Numbered from the stretch's first letter, positions 16,237 to 25,204 are shown. The stretch is 64,000 nt of DNA from VBDM01 sp035499735 (GCA_035499735.1 DATJYC010000070.1:1-64000); one strand, 5' to 3'. A program made the numbers and translations. The notes: generated from the sequence alone by a model not told the origin.

Positions 16237-19143
16237 TTGAGCCGTCATGCGCAGTCGCGCCTCTGGAGTCCGTTCATCGTAGGCGTCGCCGATACCGGGT
16301 CCGCCGCCCGAGGCGAGGCATCGATCTCGGCAGCGGCGATCCGCCGCGCTCTCGCATGTTGGCTGGGGTTGCTCGCCTGCGGCGCGTCGGGGCTCGTGAC
16401 GGCCGGCACGACGACCGGGCTGATCAACATGCCCGACGCGCGGTTCAATCCCGACGGCACGCTCGAGTTCGGCCTGTCGTACGCCAAGCCGTACACCGAT
16501 TTTTCCGCGGCGGCGACGCTGCTCCCCTGGCTGGAGACCAATCTGGGCGTCACGAGGATTCAGGGTGTGCCGGGCTTCTCGACGCCGAACAACGGCTTCG
16601 GCAGCGCCTACGGATCGTACAAGGACAAGACCAGCGGGCTGAAGATCCGCCTGCTTACGGAGAGCAGCTGGCGTCCGGCGCTGGCGGCAGGCGTGCAGGA
16701 CCCGATCGGCACACGGCTTTTCGAGCGCGACTTCCTCGTGGCGACCAAGACCCTCGGCGAGACGCAGGCCACGCTCGGATATGGGCGCAAGCAGATCGAC
16801 GGCGTCTTCGGCGGGCTGCGCTACGCGCCCCTGTGGGCGCAGAACTGGTCTTTCGTCGCCGAGTACGACGCGAGCGACTACCAGAAATTCCCGTTTGCCG
16901 ACGTGACCGGCGTCGCGAGCCGCACCAAAGGGGTATCGTACGGCCTGGAATACCGCCTCGGCTGGATGAGCGCCGCGGTTTCCAACCAGCGCGGCGTGCT
17001 CGGAATCGATACCCTTCTTTCCATTCCGCTCGAGCAGAAGGAGTGGATCCCGAAGTTCGCCGAGCCCGAGCCCTACACCCGGGTCACTCCCCGCCCGACT
17101 CTCGAGCAATGGGAGAGCGACGACATCTACAGGAAGCGCCTGTACGCCGCTCTCTTCCGGCAGTCCTTCAAGGACGTCCGCGTGCGGCTCGAGCCGAACA
17201 TGCGGCTCACGCTCGTCCTCACCAACAGCCGCATCTCCCAGATGAGCCGCGCGGTCGGGCGGGCGGCAAGGACGGCGCTGCTGCTCTCGCCGCTCGAGAC
17301 GCGCGAGATCAGCGTCACCTACACCACCAACGGGCTGCCGGTCGCGACCTACGATTTCTCCGACCTGCGCAGGCTCAACCGGTACTTCAACGGGTTGCTT
17401 CCGCGGAGCGAGCTCGCGCAGACCGTCACGATCCGCTACGCGGACCCCTCCTCGTATTCGAGCCGCGACAAGGTGGACGTGCTCGCCGCGCTCGAGGAGC
17501 CGACCGACGCCAAGGTCCTCTACGGGAACGACGGCAACTTCGTCAGCTTCAAGAGCCAGGACGCGGGGCTCAACCAGTTCCAGATCAAGCCCACGCTGAG
17601 CACCTACCTGAACGGGCCGAACGTGTTCCAGTACAGCCTGGGGGTGCTCGGGACCTACGACCGCGAGCTTGCCGATCGCCTGTTCCTGAACTCCGGGGCC
17701 GAGTGGATCGTGTACGAGAACATCAGCAACTCCGGCGCGGTCAACAACAGCACCTTGCCGCACGTCCGCTCCGATTTCCCGAATTACTACGGCGGGTATT
17801 CGGTGAAGCTCGACCACCTGCTGCTCAACCAGGTCTACCAGCCCTCCGAGCGCAACTACGCGCGCCTGACGGGCGGATACATCGAGCAGATGTACGGCGG
17901 GCTCGAGGGGCAGTGGCTCTACGTGGAGCGCGGCACGCCCTGGGCGGTCGATCTCACCGTCGACGCGGTCAGGAAGCGCGACTACAACGGGGGCTTCGGG
18001 TTCCTCGAGTACCAGACCGTCACCGCGCTCGCCGCCGTCCACTACAAGCTGCCGTATCAGTCGACGCTGACGGTGCGGGCCGGGAAGTTCCTGGCGCGGG
18101 ACGTCGGAGCGCGATTCGAGATCAAGCGCCGATACCGGATCGGCATGGAGCTGGGCGCCTGGTACACCGTCACCAATGCGGTCGACACCGGCATCCCGAA
18201 CGAGAGCAACTACCGCGACAAGGGGGTGTTCGTCTCCATCCCCTTCGAGGCGCTGCTGCCCAACGATACCAAGGTGACCACCGGGTTTTCGCTCGCTCCC
18301 TGGACGCGCGACGCGGGGCAGATGGTCAACACGCCGGTCGATCTGTACAACACGCTCGAGAAGCCGCTGATGATCGACATGCACAAGTCGGACGGGCTGG
18401 TGCGCCTCGGGGACGTCGCGGACGACTATAACCTGCCCTATCTCGGCAGCCCGATGTGGGACGATCCCTTCGAGGGTTTCGGCAGGCTGATGGGGCAGGA
18501 CTGGGAAGGCGCTCCCGCCGCCATGGGCAAGCCGGGCGTGGCCGAGACCGCGCTGCTCGGCGCGGGCGCGATCGCGCTCTCGGGCCTGTTCGACGCCAGC
18601 CTGGACCGCGCGGTGCAGCGCCACCCCGACTCCACGGCGTTGCACGGGCTCGACAACCTCGGCAAGTACCTGCCGATCGGAGCGATCGGCGTGTCGGGGC
18701 TCGCGGCGTTCTCCGAGACCGACAAGCGGCTCAGCAACACGGGCCTGGCGGGCGTCGAGGCCGGCGCGACCAGCCTTCTCGTCGGCGAGGCGATCAAGTA
18801 CTCGGCGGGGCGCGCGCGGCCGCTCGACAACCAGGGGACAACGGATTTCGAGCCCTTCAAGCGGCCCAATGCGTCCTTCCCCTCGAACCACACGATCGTG
18901 ATGTGGGCCACGGTCACGCCGTTCGCGAAGGAGTACGACGCTCCCTGGCTCTACGGGCTGGCTACGCTGGTGAACGCCGGAAGGGTCGCCTCGCGCGAGC
19001 ACTGGCTGTCCGATACCGTGGCCGGGTCGCTCCTCGGCTACGCGATAGGGGATTTCTTCTGGCAGGAGCGCCGCGAGCCGCGCAAGGGCCCGCAGGTGCT
19101 GGTGGGGCCGAACAGCGTGTCCCTGAAGTGGGAAACCAACTAG
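16237..19143 (+). CDS. YjbH-type exopolysaccharide protein fused to PAP2 phosphatase
   Basis: Residues about 60-720 match YjbH (GLINMPDARFNPDGTLEFG and later repeated beta-rich segments), an envelope protein of yjbEFGH/gfc-type exopolysaccharide loci. The last 250 residues are a PAP2 acid phosphatase with all three motifs: KYSAGRARP (near 853), SFPSNHT (near 880) and SREHWLSDTVAG (near 918). PAP2 enzymes dephosphorylate phospholipids or polyprenyl diphosphates. The start is uncertain: the TTG used gives a long leader before a hydrophobic stretch containing LLAC at residues 45-48, a possible lipobox with Cys48. There is no stop or frameshift between the two parts, so this looks like a real fusion of 968 residues. 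Confidence 0.85.
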   Translation: MSRHAQSRLWSPFIVGVADTGSAARGEASISAAAIRRALACWLGLLACGASGLVTAGTTTGLINMPDARFNPDGTLEFGLSYAKPYTDFSAAATLLPWLETNLGVTRIQGVPGFSTPNNGFGSAYGSYKDKTSGLKIRLLTESSWRPALAAGVQDPIGTRLFERDFLVATKTLGETQATLGYGRKQIDGVFGGLRYAPLWAQNWSFVAEYDASDYQKFPFADVTGVASRTKGVSYGLEYRLGWMSAAVSNQRGVLGIDTLLSIPLEQKEWIPKFAEPEPYTRVTPRPTLEQWESDDIYRKRLYAALFRQSFKDVRVRLEPNMRLTLVLTNSRISQMSRAVGRAARTALLLSPLETREISVTYTTNGLPVATYDFSDLRRLNRYFNGLLPRSELAQTVTIRYADPSSYSSRDKVDVLAALEEPTDAKVLYGNDGNFVSFKSQDAGLNQFQIKPTLSTYLNGPNVFQYSLGVLGTYDRELADRLFLNSGAEWIVYENISNSGAVNNSTLPHVRSDFPNYYGGYSVKLDHLLLNQVYQPSERNYARLTGGYIEQMYGGLEGQWLYVERGTPWAVDLTVDAVRKRDYNGGFGFLEYQTVTALAAVHYKLPYQSTLTVRAGKFLARDVGARFEIKRRYRIGMELGAWYTVTNAVDTGIPNESNYRDKGVFVSIPFEALLPNDTKVTTGFSLAPWTRDAGQMVNTPVDLYNTLEKPLMIDMHKSDGLVRLGDVADDYNLPYLGSPMWDDPFEGFGRLMGQDWEGAPAAMGKPGVAETALLGAGAIALSGLFDASLDRAVQRHPDSTALHGLDNLGKYLPIGAIGVSGLAAFSETDKRLSNTGLAGVEAGATSLLVGEAIKYSAGRARPLDNQGTTDFEPFKRPNASFPSNHTIVMWATVTPFAKEYDAPWLYGLATLVNAGRVASREHWLSDTVAGSLLGYAIGDFFWQERREPRKGPQVLVGPNSVSLKWETN

Positions 19144-19151
19144 TGGCGGGC

Positions 19152-19868
19152 ATGTCTCATGGGTCGCACATGATCCGGGCGCTCGCGATGATGGCACTGC
19201 TCTTCCCCGGCCTGCCTGTTGTTGGGCAGACCCAGTCGCGCTGCATGGTTGCGGATGCGGAGTTGCAGGGCTCGTATGAAGGCGGCTGCGTGGACGGAAA
19301 GGCGGAAGGGCAGGGTACGGCGAAGGGGCACGCCGCCTATGTCGGAGAGTTCCACCGGGGGATGAAGCACGGGCAGGGCGTGAAGACCTGGCCCAGGGGC
19401 GACCGCTACGAGGGCGGGTTCGCCGATGACAACATGAGCGGCTGGGGGATCTACACTTGGGGCCCGGGAAGTCTCTTCGCCGGAGAGCGGTACGAGGGCG
19501 GCTTCGCCCGCGACAAGAGAAACGGTTTCGGGCTGTACACCTGGCCGAGCGGCGACAGCTACGCCGGACCCTGGAAGGACGACGCGCTGATCGGGCGCGC
19601 CACGCCGATGATGGTCGCGAGGCTTCGCTCGACCACCGCCTCCGTCACGGCCATGACGAAGCCGGGAACCAAGGTATGCCACGACTCGAGCCTTGGGATG
19701 CCGCCCGCCGCCTGGACCGAAGGAGAGACGCAGTCGGTCAATCAGGAAGCGCGCCAGGTCTCGGTGAAGATCACGAAGCTCGGTCTGCCGGTCGTGGTCG
19801 CCGGCGCAGAGGCCGTCGTGGGGAACGTGGTCTGGGACGACCCGCTCAACTGGATTCCGTGCAACTAA
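19152..19868 (+). CDS. Exported MORN-repeat protein
   Basis: This 238-residue protein starts at the ATG at 19152, or at 19170 (MIRALAMMALLFPGLPVVGQ), which gives the cleaner signal peptide. The mature part contains about four MORN-type repeats of the pattern Y-x-G-x-F/W...G-x-G: GSYEGGCVDGKAEGQG, YVGEFHRGMKHGQG, YEGGFADDNMSGWG and YEGGFARDKRNGFG. MORN repeats bind lipids or proteins; in bacteria their roles are mostly unknown. The C-terminal 90 residues match nothing I recognise. It starts 8 bases after the YjbH-PAP2 stop and overlaps the next gene, suggesting a joint envelope role. Confidence 0.75.
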   Translation: MSHGSHMIRALAMMALLFPGLPVVGQTQSRCMVADAELQGSYEGGCVDGKAEGQGTAKGHAAYVGEFHRGMKHGQGVKTWPRGDRYEGGFADDNMSGWGIYTWGPGSLFAGERYEGGFARDKRNGFGLYTWPSGDSYAGPWKDDALIGRATPMMVARLRSTTASVTAMTKPGTKVCHDSSLGMPPAAWTEGETQSVNQEARQVSVKITKLGLPVVVAGAEAVVGNVVWDDPLNWIPCN

Positions 19869-20260
19869 AGCCCGATCCCCGTTACCGCCGCATCTGGCTG
19901 CTCCTCGGCTGGGGCATGGTGTTCGCCGTCTTCGTCCTGTCGCTCATCCCGCTCGACGTCGATCTCGGCGAGGGCCGCGACAAGGTGGCGCATTTCGTCG
20001 CCTACGGGAGCATGGCGTTCTGGTTCGCGATGCTGTTCCCGGGACGCGCGCGGCAGCTCGGCTGGACGCTCGCCTTCGCGGCGATGGGCGTGGGGATCGA
20101 GTATCTGCAGAGGCTGACGGACTACCGCACGTTCGACGTCGCCGACATGGTCGCCAACGGCATCGGCGCGGCGCTCGGCTTCACGCTTGCCCAGACGCCG
20201 CTCAGGAACGCTCTCGGATGGGCTGAAGCCCTGCTCAACCGGGTGATTCGAAGACCCTAG
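19859..20260 (+). CDS. VanZ-like membrane protein
   Basis: This 133-residue protein begins at a GTG that overlaps the end of the MORN gene by 10 bases. It has four hydrophobic helices and the features of small VanZ-family proteins: SLIPLDVDLGEGRDKVAHFVAYG in the first half (DKxxHFxAY core) and GIEYLQRLTDYRTFDVADMVANG in the second (E-x-Q...D-x-x-DMxAN core). VanZ proteins are inner-membrane and are linked to cell-envelope processes, with no catalytic activity proven. It is the last plus-strand gene of this block and faces spoT with 15 bases between. Confidence 0.8.
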   Translation: MQLKPDPRYRRIWLLLGWGMVFAVFVLSLIPLDVDLGEGRDKVAHFVAYGSMAFWFAMLFPGRARQLGWTLAFAAMGVGIEYLQRLTDYRTFDVADMVANGIGAALGFTLAQTPLRNALGWAEALLNRVIRRP

Positions 20261-20275
20261 AGCTTCGGACGCGGG

Positions 20276-22390
20276 CTAGTCCTTCACGCGCGCGATGCGC
20301 ACGACCTCGCGCACGCGTCTCAGCGCGCGCAGGACCCTCGCGAGGTGCATGCGGTTCGCGACCTGCAGGGTGAAATGCATCGTGGTGTAGATGCTGCGCT
20401 CCTCGTCCATGCTGACGTTGTCGATGTTGGAGCCGCCCTCGGCGATCGCGGTCGCGACCTTGGCGAGCACGCCGCGCTGGTTGACGACCGTCACCCGAAT
20501 CCCCACGTCGAACATCTTGTCGGTCCGCGGAGCCCAGTCGACATCGAGCCACTTGTCCGGATCGCCGCGCGACCGGGCGGCGGTCGGGCAGTCGTGCGTG
20601 TGCACCACCAGGCCCTGGCCCTTCTTGATGAAGCCGATGATCGGGTCGCCGGGAATGGGGTTGCAGCAGCGCGCGAACTGGACCGCGAGTCCCTCCGAGC
20701 CGTGGATGACGATGGATCCGGCCGGGGCCTTGGCCTCGGGCTCATCGCCTTCGGAGAGCGCGAGCAGCTTCCTCGCGACGATCGCGGCGAGGCGCTTGCC
20801 GAGGCCGATGTCGGCGAACACCTCTTGCCGGGATTTCGCGCCCAGATCGCGCACGAGCCTGTCCCACTTGTCGGCAGTCGCCTCCGCCGACTTCGCGCCC
20901 AGTGCCCGCGCGGCCTGGTCGAGCATGCGCTCGCCGAGCGCCGCCGCCTCCTCGTACTGCATCGTCTTGAGGAAATGCCGGATCTGCGAGCGCGCCTTGC
21001 CGGTCTTCACGTACGACAGCCAGCCGGGGTTGGGGTTGGCGTGCGCCGCGGTGATGATCTCGACGCGGTCGCCGTTCTTGAGCTCGGTGCGCAGAGGCAC
21101 CAGCTCGTAGTTGATCCGTACCGCGGCGCAACGGTTGCCGATGTCCGTGTGCACCGCGTAGGCGAAGTCCACCGCGGTCGCGCCGCGCGGCATCGCCATG
21201 ATCCTCCCCTTGGGCGTGAACACGTAGACCTCGTCCGGGAAGAGGTCGACCTTGATGTGCTCGAGAAACTCGGCGGGGTCCCCGGAGGCGTGCTGGATGT
21301 CGAGAAGCGATTGCAGCCACTTGTGGGTGCGCTGCTGCACCTCGTTGATCTCGGCGTCGGACTTGTACAGCCAGTGCGACGCGACGCCGGCCTCGGCGAT
21401 GCGGTTCATCGCCCGCGTGCGGAGCTGGATCTCGACCGGCATGCCGTAGGGGCCGATCAGCGTCGTGTGGAGCGACTGGTAGCCATTGACCTTCGGGATG
21501 GCGATGTAGTCCTTGAATTTCCCCGGCACGGGCTTGTACAGGCTGTGCAGCGCGCCGAGCGCGAGGTAGCAGGCGGGAACGTCCTTGACGATGACCCGGA
21601 AGCCGTAGATGTCGAGGACCTGCGAGAACGACAGATGCTTCTCCTGCATCTTGCTGTAGATCGAGTAGATCTGCTTTTCGCGGCCGGTCACCTCGGCGTC
21701 GATCTTCGAGGATTGCAGTCGCTCCTTCAGCGCGTTCAGGACCTTCTCGACGACTTCGCGGCGGTTGCCGCGCGCGGCCTTCACCGCCTTCGCGAGCACC
21801 TTGTAGCGCCCGGGGTAGAGGTTGGCGAAGGCGAGGTCCTGCAGCTCGCGGTAGAGGCCGTCCAGGCCGAGCCGGTTCGCGATCGGGGCGTAGATCTCGA
21901 GCGTCTCGCGCGCCACGCGCTTGCGGGTCTCCGGCCGGACCGCGGCGAGCGTCCGCATGTTGTGCAGGCGGTCGGCGAGCTTGATGAGGATGACGCGCAC
22001 GTCGCGCGCCATGGCGAGCAGCATCTTGCGGAAGTTCTCCGCCTGCGCGTCCGCCTGCGACTGAAACTCGATCTTGTCGAGCTTCGACAGGCCGTCCACC
22101 AGCTCCGCCACGGGCTTGCCGAAGCGCTCGGTGATCTGCTGCTTCGAGATCGCCGTATCCTCCATCACGTCGTGGAGGAGGGCCGCCATCACGGCCTGCG
22201 TATCGAGCTGCCAGTCGGCGACGATCTCGGCGACGGCGAGCGGGTGCGAGATGTAGGGGTGCCCGCTCAGCCTGAACTGGCCCTGGTGGGCCGCGTCGCT
22301 GAACTGGTAGGCCTCCTCGATCCGGCCGATGTCGCTCGGCTTGAGATAGCCGAGATGCTGCCGCAGGCCGGTGATGGCGACGGCCGCCAT
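20276..22390 (-). CDS. spoT: Bifunctional (p)ppGpp synthetase/hydrolase
   Basis: This 704-residue RelA/SpoT homologue has an intact HD hydrolase domain (HPLAVAEIV, then ALLHDVMEDT near residues 72-81), the synthetase domain (YGFRVIVKD, and GYQSLHTTLIGPYG near 300), a TGS domain around 390-450 (VYVFTPKGRIMAMPRGATAVDFAY region) and a C-terminal ACT domain (VNQRGVLAKVATAIAEGGSN). Both catalytic halves look functional. It sets alarmone levels in starvation. The order yicC-gmk-rpoZ-spoT on the same strand is conserved in proteobacteria. A palindromic hairpin lies in its leader at 22432-22451. Confidence 0.95.
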   Translation of the reverse strand: MAAVAITGLRQHLGYLKPSDIGRIEEAYQFSDAAHQGQFRLSGHPYISHPLAVAEIVADWQLDTQAVMAALLHDVMEDTAISKQQITERFGKPVAELVDGLSKLDKIEFQSQADAQAENFRKMLLAMARDVRVILIKLADRLHNMRTLAAVRPETRKRVARETLEIYAPIANRLGLDGLYRELQDLAFANLYPGRYKVLAKAVKAARGNRREVVEKVLNALKERLQSSKIDAEVTGREKQIYSIYSKMQEKHLSFSQVLDIYGFRVIVKDVPACYLALGALHSLYKPVPGKFKDYIAIPKVNGYQSLHTTLIGPYGMPVEIQLRTRAMNRIAEAGVASHWLYKSDAEINEVQQRTHKWLQSLLDIQHASGDPAEFLEHIKVDLFPDEVYVFTPKGRIMAMPRGATAVDFAYAVHTDIGNRCAAVRINYELVPLRTELKNGDRVEIITAAHANPNPGWLSYVKTGKARSQIRHFLKTMQYEEAAALGERMLDQAARALGAKSAEATADKWDRLVRDLGAKSRQEVFADIGLGKRLAAIVARKLLALSEGDEPEAKAPAGSIVIHGSEGLAVQFARCCNPIPGDPIIGFIKKGQGLVVHTHDCPTAARSRGDPDKWLDVDWAPRTDKMFDVGIRVTVVNQRGVLAKVATAIAEGGSNIDNVSMDEERSIYTTMHFTLQVANRMHLARVLRALRRVREVVRIARVKD

Positions 22391-22431
22391 GGCTTAGCGG
22401 CGGCTCCCGTGAGGGAGGAACTTGTACCGCG

Positions 22432-22451
22432 GCCCCCTTTTCAAAGGGGGC
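22432..22451. repeat. Palindromic hairpin between rpoZ and spoT
   Basis: GCCCCCTTT-TC-AAAGGGGGC forms a 9-base-pair perfect inverted repeat. No T-run follows on the minus strand (the operon strand), so it is not a standard terminator. It may be a dispersed palindromic repeat or an RNA-stability or processing element between rpoZ and spoT. Confidence 0.6.
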
Positions 22452-22458
22452 GCGGCCT

Positions 22459-22668
22459 TCATCCCGTATGGACGCGGTTCAGGTATTCCACGCCGACCTT
22501 GCCCGCCGCGACCTCGCGCAGCGCGATGACCGTGGGCTTGTCCCGCGTGGTCTCGATGTGGGGCGTGCCGCCCTGCGCAAGCTGGCGCGCGCGGTACGTG
22601 GCCGCGAGAGTCAGCTGGAAGCGGTTGGGGATTCTCTTGAGGCAATCTTCGACGGTGATGCGAGCCAT
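22459..22668 (-). CDS. rpoZ: RNA polymerase omega subunit
   Basis: The 69-residue product begins MARITVEDCLKRIPNRFQLT and continues with a helix ending AATYRARQLAQG, the invariant part of bacterial omega. KPTVIALREVAAGKVG follows, as in proteobacterial members. Omega helps fold and hold the beta-prime subunit and forms part of a ppGpp site on RNA polymerase, which fits its place next to spoT. Length is slightly short of the E. coli protein (91 residues), as is common in betaproteobacteria. Confidence 0.95.
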   Translation of the reverse strand: MARITVEDCLKRIPNRFQLTLAATYRARQLAQGGTPHIETTRDKPTVIALREVAAGKVGVEYLNRVHTG

Positions 22669-22695
22669 GGATATGTCTCTTAGTCTAGCTTCAGT

Positions 22696-23310
22696 CTAAC
22701 CTGCGGGTTTCAAGATTTCCGGGTGCCGCGCGAGCTGGCTGGATGTTTTCAATCGGGCCGCGCGCACGACTGCGGCCAAGTCGCGCCGCGCCTGTTCAAA
22801 CTCTTTGTTTATTATAACATATTCAAACTCGCCCACGTGGCCTATTTCCTCGGCGGCATCGCGTAGCCGGCGCCGGATGGCCTCTTCGGAATCCTGGCCC
22901 CGCGCACGCAGCCGGCGCTCGAGCTCGGCGAGTACCGGCGGCGGCGGGAGAATGAAGACGCTCACCGTGTCCGGAAAGGCCCTGCGGACCTGCTGCGCTC
23001 CCTGCCAGTCGATCTCGAGAATGATGTCGCGGCCCTGGCCGCGCGCCTCTGCGATCCATTTCTTCGAGGTTCCGTAGCGGTTGCCGTAGATCTCCGCCGA
23101 TTCCAGGAAATCGCCGCGCGCGAGCATCGCCTCGAAGTTCTTGCGATCGACGAAGTGGTACTCGCGCCCGTTGGTCTCTCCGGGACGCGGCGCCCGTGTG
23201 GTGTAGGACACCGACAGCGCGAGCTGCTTGTCGTCGGCGAGCGCGGCGTTCACGAGCGACGACTTGCCCGCGCCCGACGGGGCGGACACGATGAACAGGT
23301 TGCCGTTCAT
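22696..23310 (-). CDS. gmk: Guanylate kinase
   Basis: This 204-residue enzyme converts GMP to GDP with ATP. The P-loop is SAPSGAGKSS near residues 9-18; the GMP-binding region shows SVSYTTRAPRPGE, GREYHFVD and FLESAEIYGNRYGT; DIILEIDWQGAQQVR follows. All expected elements are present. Its ATG overlaps the TGA of the upstream YicC-family gene, so the two are translationally coupled. Confidence 0.96.
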   Translation of the reverse strand: MNGNLFIVSAPSGAGKSSLVNAALADDKQLALSVSYTTRAPRPGETNGREYHFVDRKNFEAMLARGDFLESAEIYGNRYGTSKKWIAEARGQGRDIILEIDWQGAQQVRRAFPDTVSVFILPPPPVLAELERRLRARGQDSEEAIRRRLRDAAEEIGHVGEFEYVIINKEFEQARRDLAAVVRAARLKTSSQLARHPEILKPAG

Positions 23311-24167
23311 TCGATGTTCTGGATCTGCTCGCGCATCTGCTCGATGAGGAGCTTGAGCTCGAGGCTCGCGTCGGAGAGGTCCTTCGAGACCGATTTGGAT
23401 CCCAGAGTGTTGGCCTCGCGATTGAGCTCCTGCATGAGGAAGTCGAGGCGCTTGCCCACCGCTCCTCCGGCCTTGACGACGCGCGACACCTCGTCGAGAT
23501 GGGCGGCGAGCCGCGTCAGTTCCTCGGCGACGTCGACCTTGACGCCGAAAAGCGCGATCTCGTGCCGCACGCGCTCGTCGTCGGCGCCGCCGAGGGCTTC
23601 GCGCAGGCGCGCCGACAGCTTCTCCTGATAGGCGGCGACGGCCTCGGGGAGCTTCGGCTGGATGGCCGCAAGCAGCTCCTTCATCCGCTCGGTGCGCTCG
23701 GCGAGCATCTGCGCGAGCTTGCCGCCCTCGCGGAGGCGCGTCGCCGAAAAGTCGTCCAGCACCTCGTGGACGAGCGTGACGCAGGCCTCGCGCAGTACGG
23801 CGGACCGGTCTTCGGCCAGCACGCCCGGCCAGCCGAGCACCTCGCCCACGCTCAGGGGGCGCGCGTCGGGGACCGCCGCGCGTACCTTGCGCGACACCTC
23901 GGCGAGCTCGACGAGCAGTCCCTCGTTCACGCTGATGCGCGGCGCCGCATTCGCCGGCGGGGTGACCGAGACGCGGCATTCCACCTTGCCCCGTCCCACG
24001 CGGTTCTGGATCAGCTCCCGCAGCGCCGGCTCCACCGGTCGCAGCTCGTCCGGGAGCCTGAACTGCACGTCCAGAAACCGGCTGTTGACGCTCTTGACCT
24101 CGGCCGCGAGGGAAGCGACCGGCAGATCCCGGGTTGCGGCGGCGTAGCCGGTCATGCTGGAGATCAT
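23307..24167 (-). CDS. YicC family protein (endoribonuclease-associated)
   Basis: This 286-residue protein has the YicC N-terminal signature MISSMTGYAAATRD and KSVNSRFLDVQFRLPDEL, and the C-terminal DUF1732 part with KRLDFLMQELNREANTLGSKS. Members are widespread, often beside gmk. E. coli YicC has been linked to RNA turnover with PNPase and shown to act as a ribonuclease. Length is normal. It is divergent from the Ser/Thr kinase gene. Confidence 0.93.
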   Translation of the reverse strand: MISSMTGYAAATRDLPVASLAAEVKSVNSRFLDVQFRLPDELRPVEPALRELIQNRVGRGKVECRVSVTPPANAAPRISVNEGLLVELAEVSRKVRAAVPDARPLSVGEVLGWPGVLAEDRSAVLREACVTLVHEVLDDFSATRLREGGKLAQMLAERTERMKELLAAIQPKLPEAVAAYQEKLSARLREALGGADDERVRHEIALFGVKVDVAEELTRLAAHLDEVSRVVKAGGAVGKRLDFLMQELNREANTLGSKSVSKDLSDASLELKLLIEQMREQIQNIE

Positions 24168-24259
24168 GGGGCGCGTTCAGTGACGCCTTATAATGCCGGC
24201 GGAATTTTGGAAAACGCCGCTATGATAACGGCTACGAACGCAGCGCCGCTACCCCCTTA
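24168..24259. promoter_or_regulatory. Divergent promoter region for yicC and the kinase operon
   Basis: The 92 bases between two divergent starts must hold both promoters. On the plus strand a perfect TATAAT is at 24189-24194 and a TATGAT at 24221-24226; neither has a good TTGACA box at 16-18 bases. On the minus strand TATCAT overlaps the second site. The exact start points cannot be fixed by eye. Confidence 0.35.
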
Positions 24260-25204
24260 ATGGCACAGCAGGCCAATCAGCCGCTGCCCGAAGGCTATCA
24301 GCTCGAGACCTACCGGATTGCGAGCGTGCTGTCCTCCGGGGGCTTCTCCATCGTCTACCTCGCCTACGACGAAAACGACCAGCCCGTCGCGATCAAGGAA
24401 TACCTTCCGAGCCAGCTTGCCCTGCGCAACGAGGGCGACGCGCTCCCCTCGATCGCCGAGGAGAACCTGGCGACGTTCCGCTACGGTATGCGCTGCTTCT
24501 TCGAGGAAGGACGCTCGCTCGCCCGCCTGTCGCATCCCAACGTCGTGCGAGTGCTGAATTTCTTCCGCGCCAACGAGACCGTGTACATGGTCATGCGCTA
24601 CGAGCGCGGCCGCACCCTCCAGGAGCACATCCAGCTGCGCCGCGGCACGATCAAGGAGAAATTCATCCGGCACGTGTTCACGCTGCTGCTGAACGGGCTG
24701 CGCGAGGTGCACTCGAACAAGCTGCTCCACCTCGACATCAAACCCGCCAACATCTATATCCGCAACGACGGCACGCCGCTGCTCATCGACTTCGGCGCGG
24801 CACGCCAGACGCTCGCCGAGGAAGGGCAGCGCCTGACGCCGATGTATACGCCCGGATTCGCGCCGCCCGAGCAATACGCCAAGCGCGAGCTGCTCGGGCC
24901 GTGGAGCGACTGCTACGCGATCGGGGCGAGCATCTTCGCCTGCCTCGCCGGCGCCGCGCCCCAGCCGGCGGACCAGCGCGCGGAGAAGGACCGCTACATC
25001 TCGGCGACGAAGATGTGGGGCGAGAAGTATTCGCGCCAGCTCCTCGAGACGGTCGACTGGTGCCTCGAGCTCGATCACCTGAAGCGGCCGCAGAGCGTGT
25101 TTGCCTTGCAGAAGGTGCTGCTGCGCGAGAAGGATCCCGAGGTTCACCGCAAGGGCTCGTTGATGGAGAGCCTCCGCGGAGCCCTGAAAAGGCGGATGGG
25201 ATGA
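24260..25204 (+). CDS. Hanks-type serine/threonine protein kinase
   Basis: This 314-residue kinase has a glycine loop (LSSGGFSIVY), the ATP-anchoring Lys in VAIKEYLP, the catalytic loop HLDIKPANIYI (near residue 158), DFG in LIDFGAARQ, and GFAPPEQY in place of APE. It ends about 25 residues after the kinase fold and has no transmembrane helix or PASTA repeats, so it should be cytoplasmic. The stop overlaps the ATG of a PP2C phosphatase gene, the usual partner that reverses its phosphorylation. Targets are unknown. Confidence 0.93.
   Translation: MAQQANQPLPEGYQLETYRIASVLSSGGFSIVYLAYDENDQPVAIKEYLPSQLALRNEGDALPSIAEENLATFRYGMRCFFEEGRSLARLSHPNVVRVLNFFRANETVYMVMRYERGRTLQEHIQLRRGTIKEKFIRHVFTLLLNGLREVHSNKLLHLDIKPANIYIRNDGTPLLIDFGAARQTLAEEGQRLTPMYTPGFAPPEQYAKRELLGPWSDCYAIGASIFACLAGAAPQPADQRAEKDRYISATKMWGEKYSRQLLETVDWCLELDHLKRPQSVFALQKVLLREKDPEVHRKGSLMESLRGALKRRMG

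Noticed and set aside
16165..19197. Long minus-strand frame (1010 codons) under YjbH-PAP2
   Set aside because: It is the antisense of a protein with clear domains on the plus strand, and runs through the terminator.
20345..22699. Long plus-strand frame (784 codons) across spoT and rpoZ
   Set aside because: It is the complement of conserved spoT coding sequence, with the Val/Leu/Arg-rich composition of G+C-biased shadow frames.
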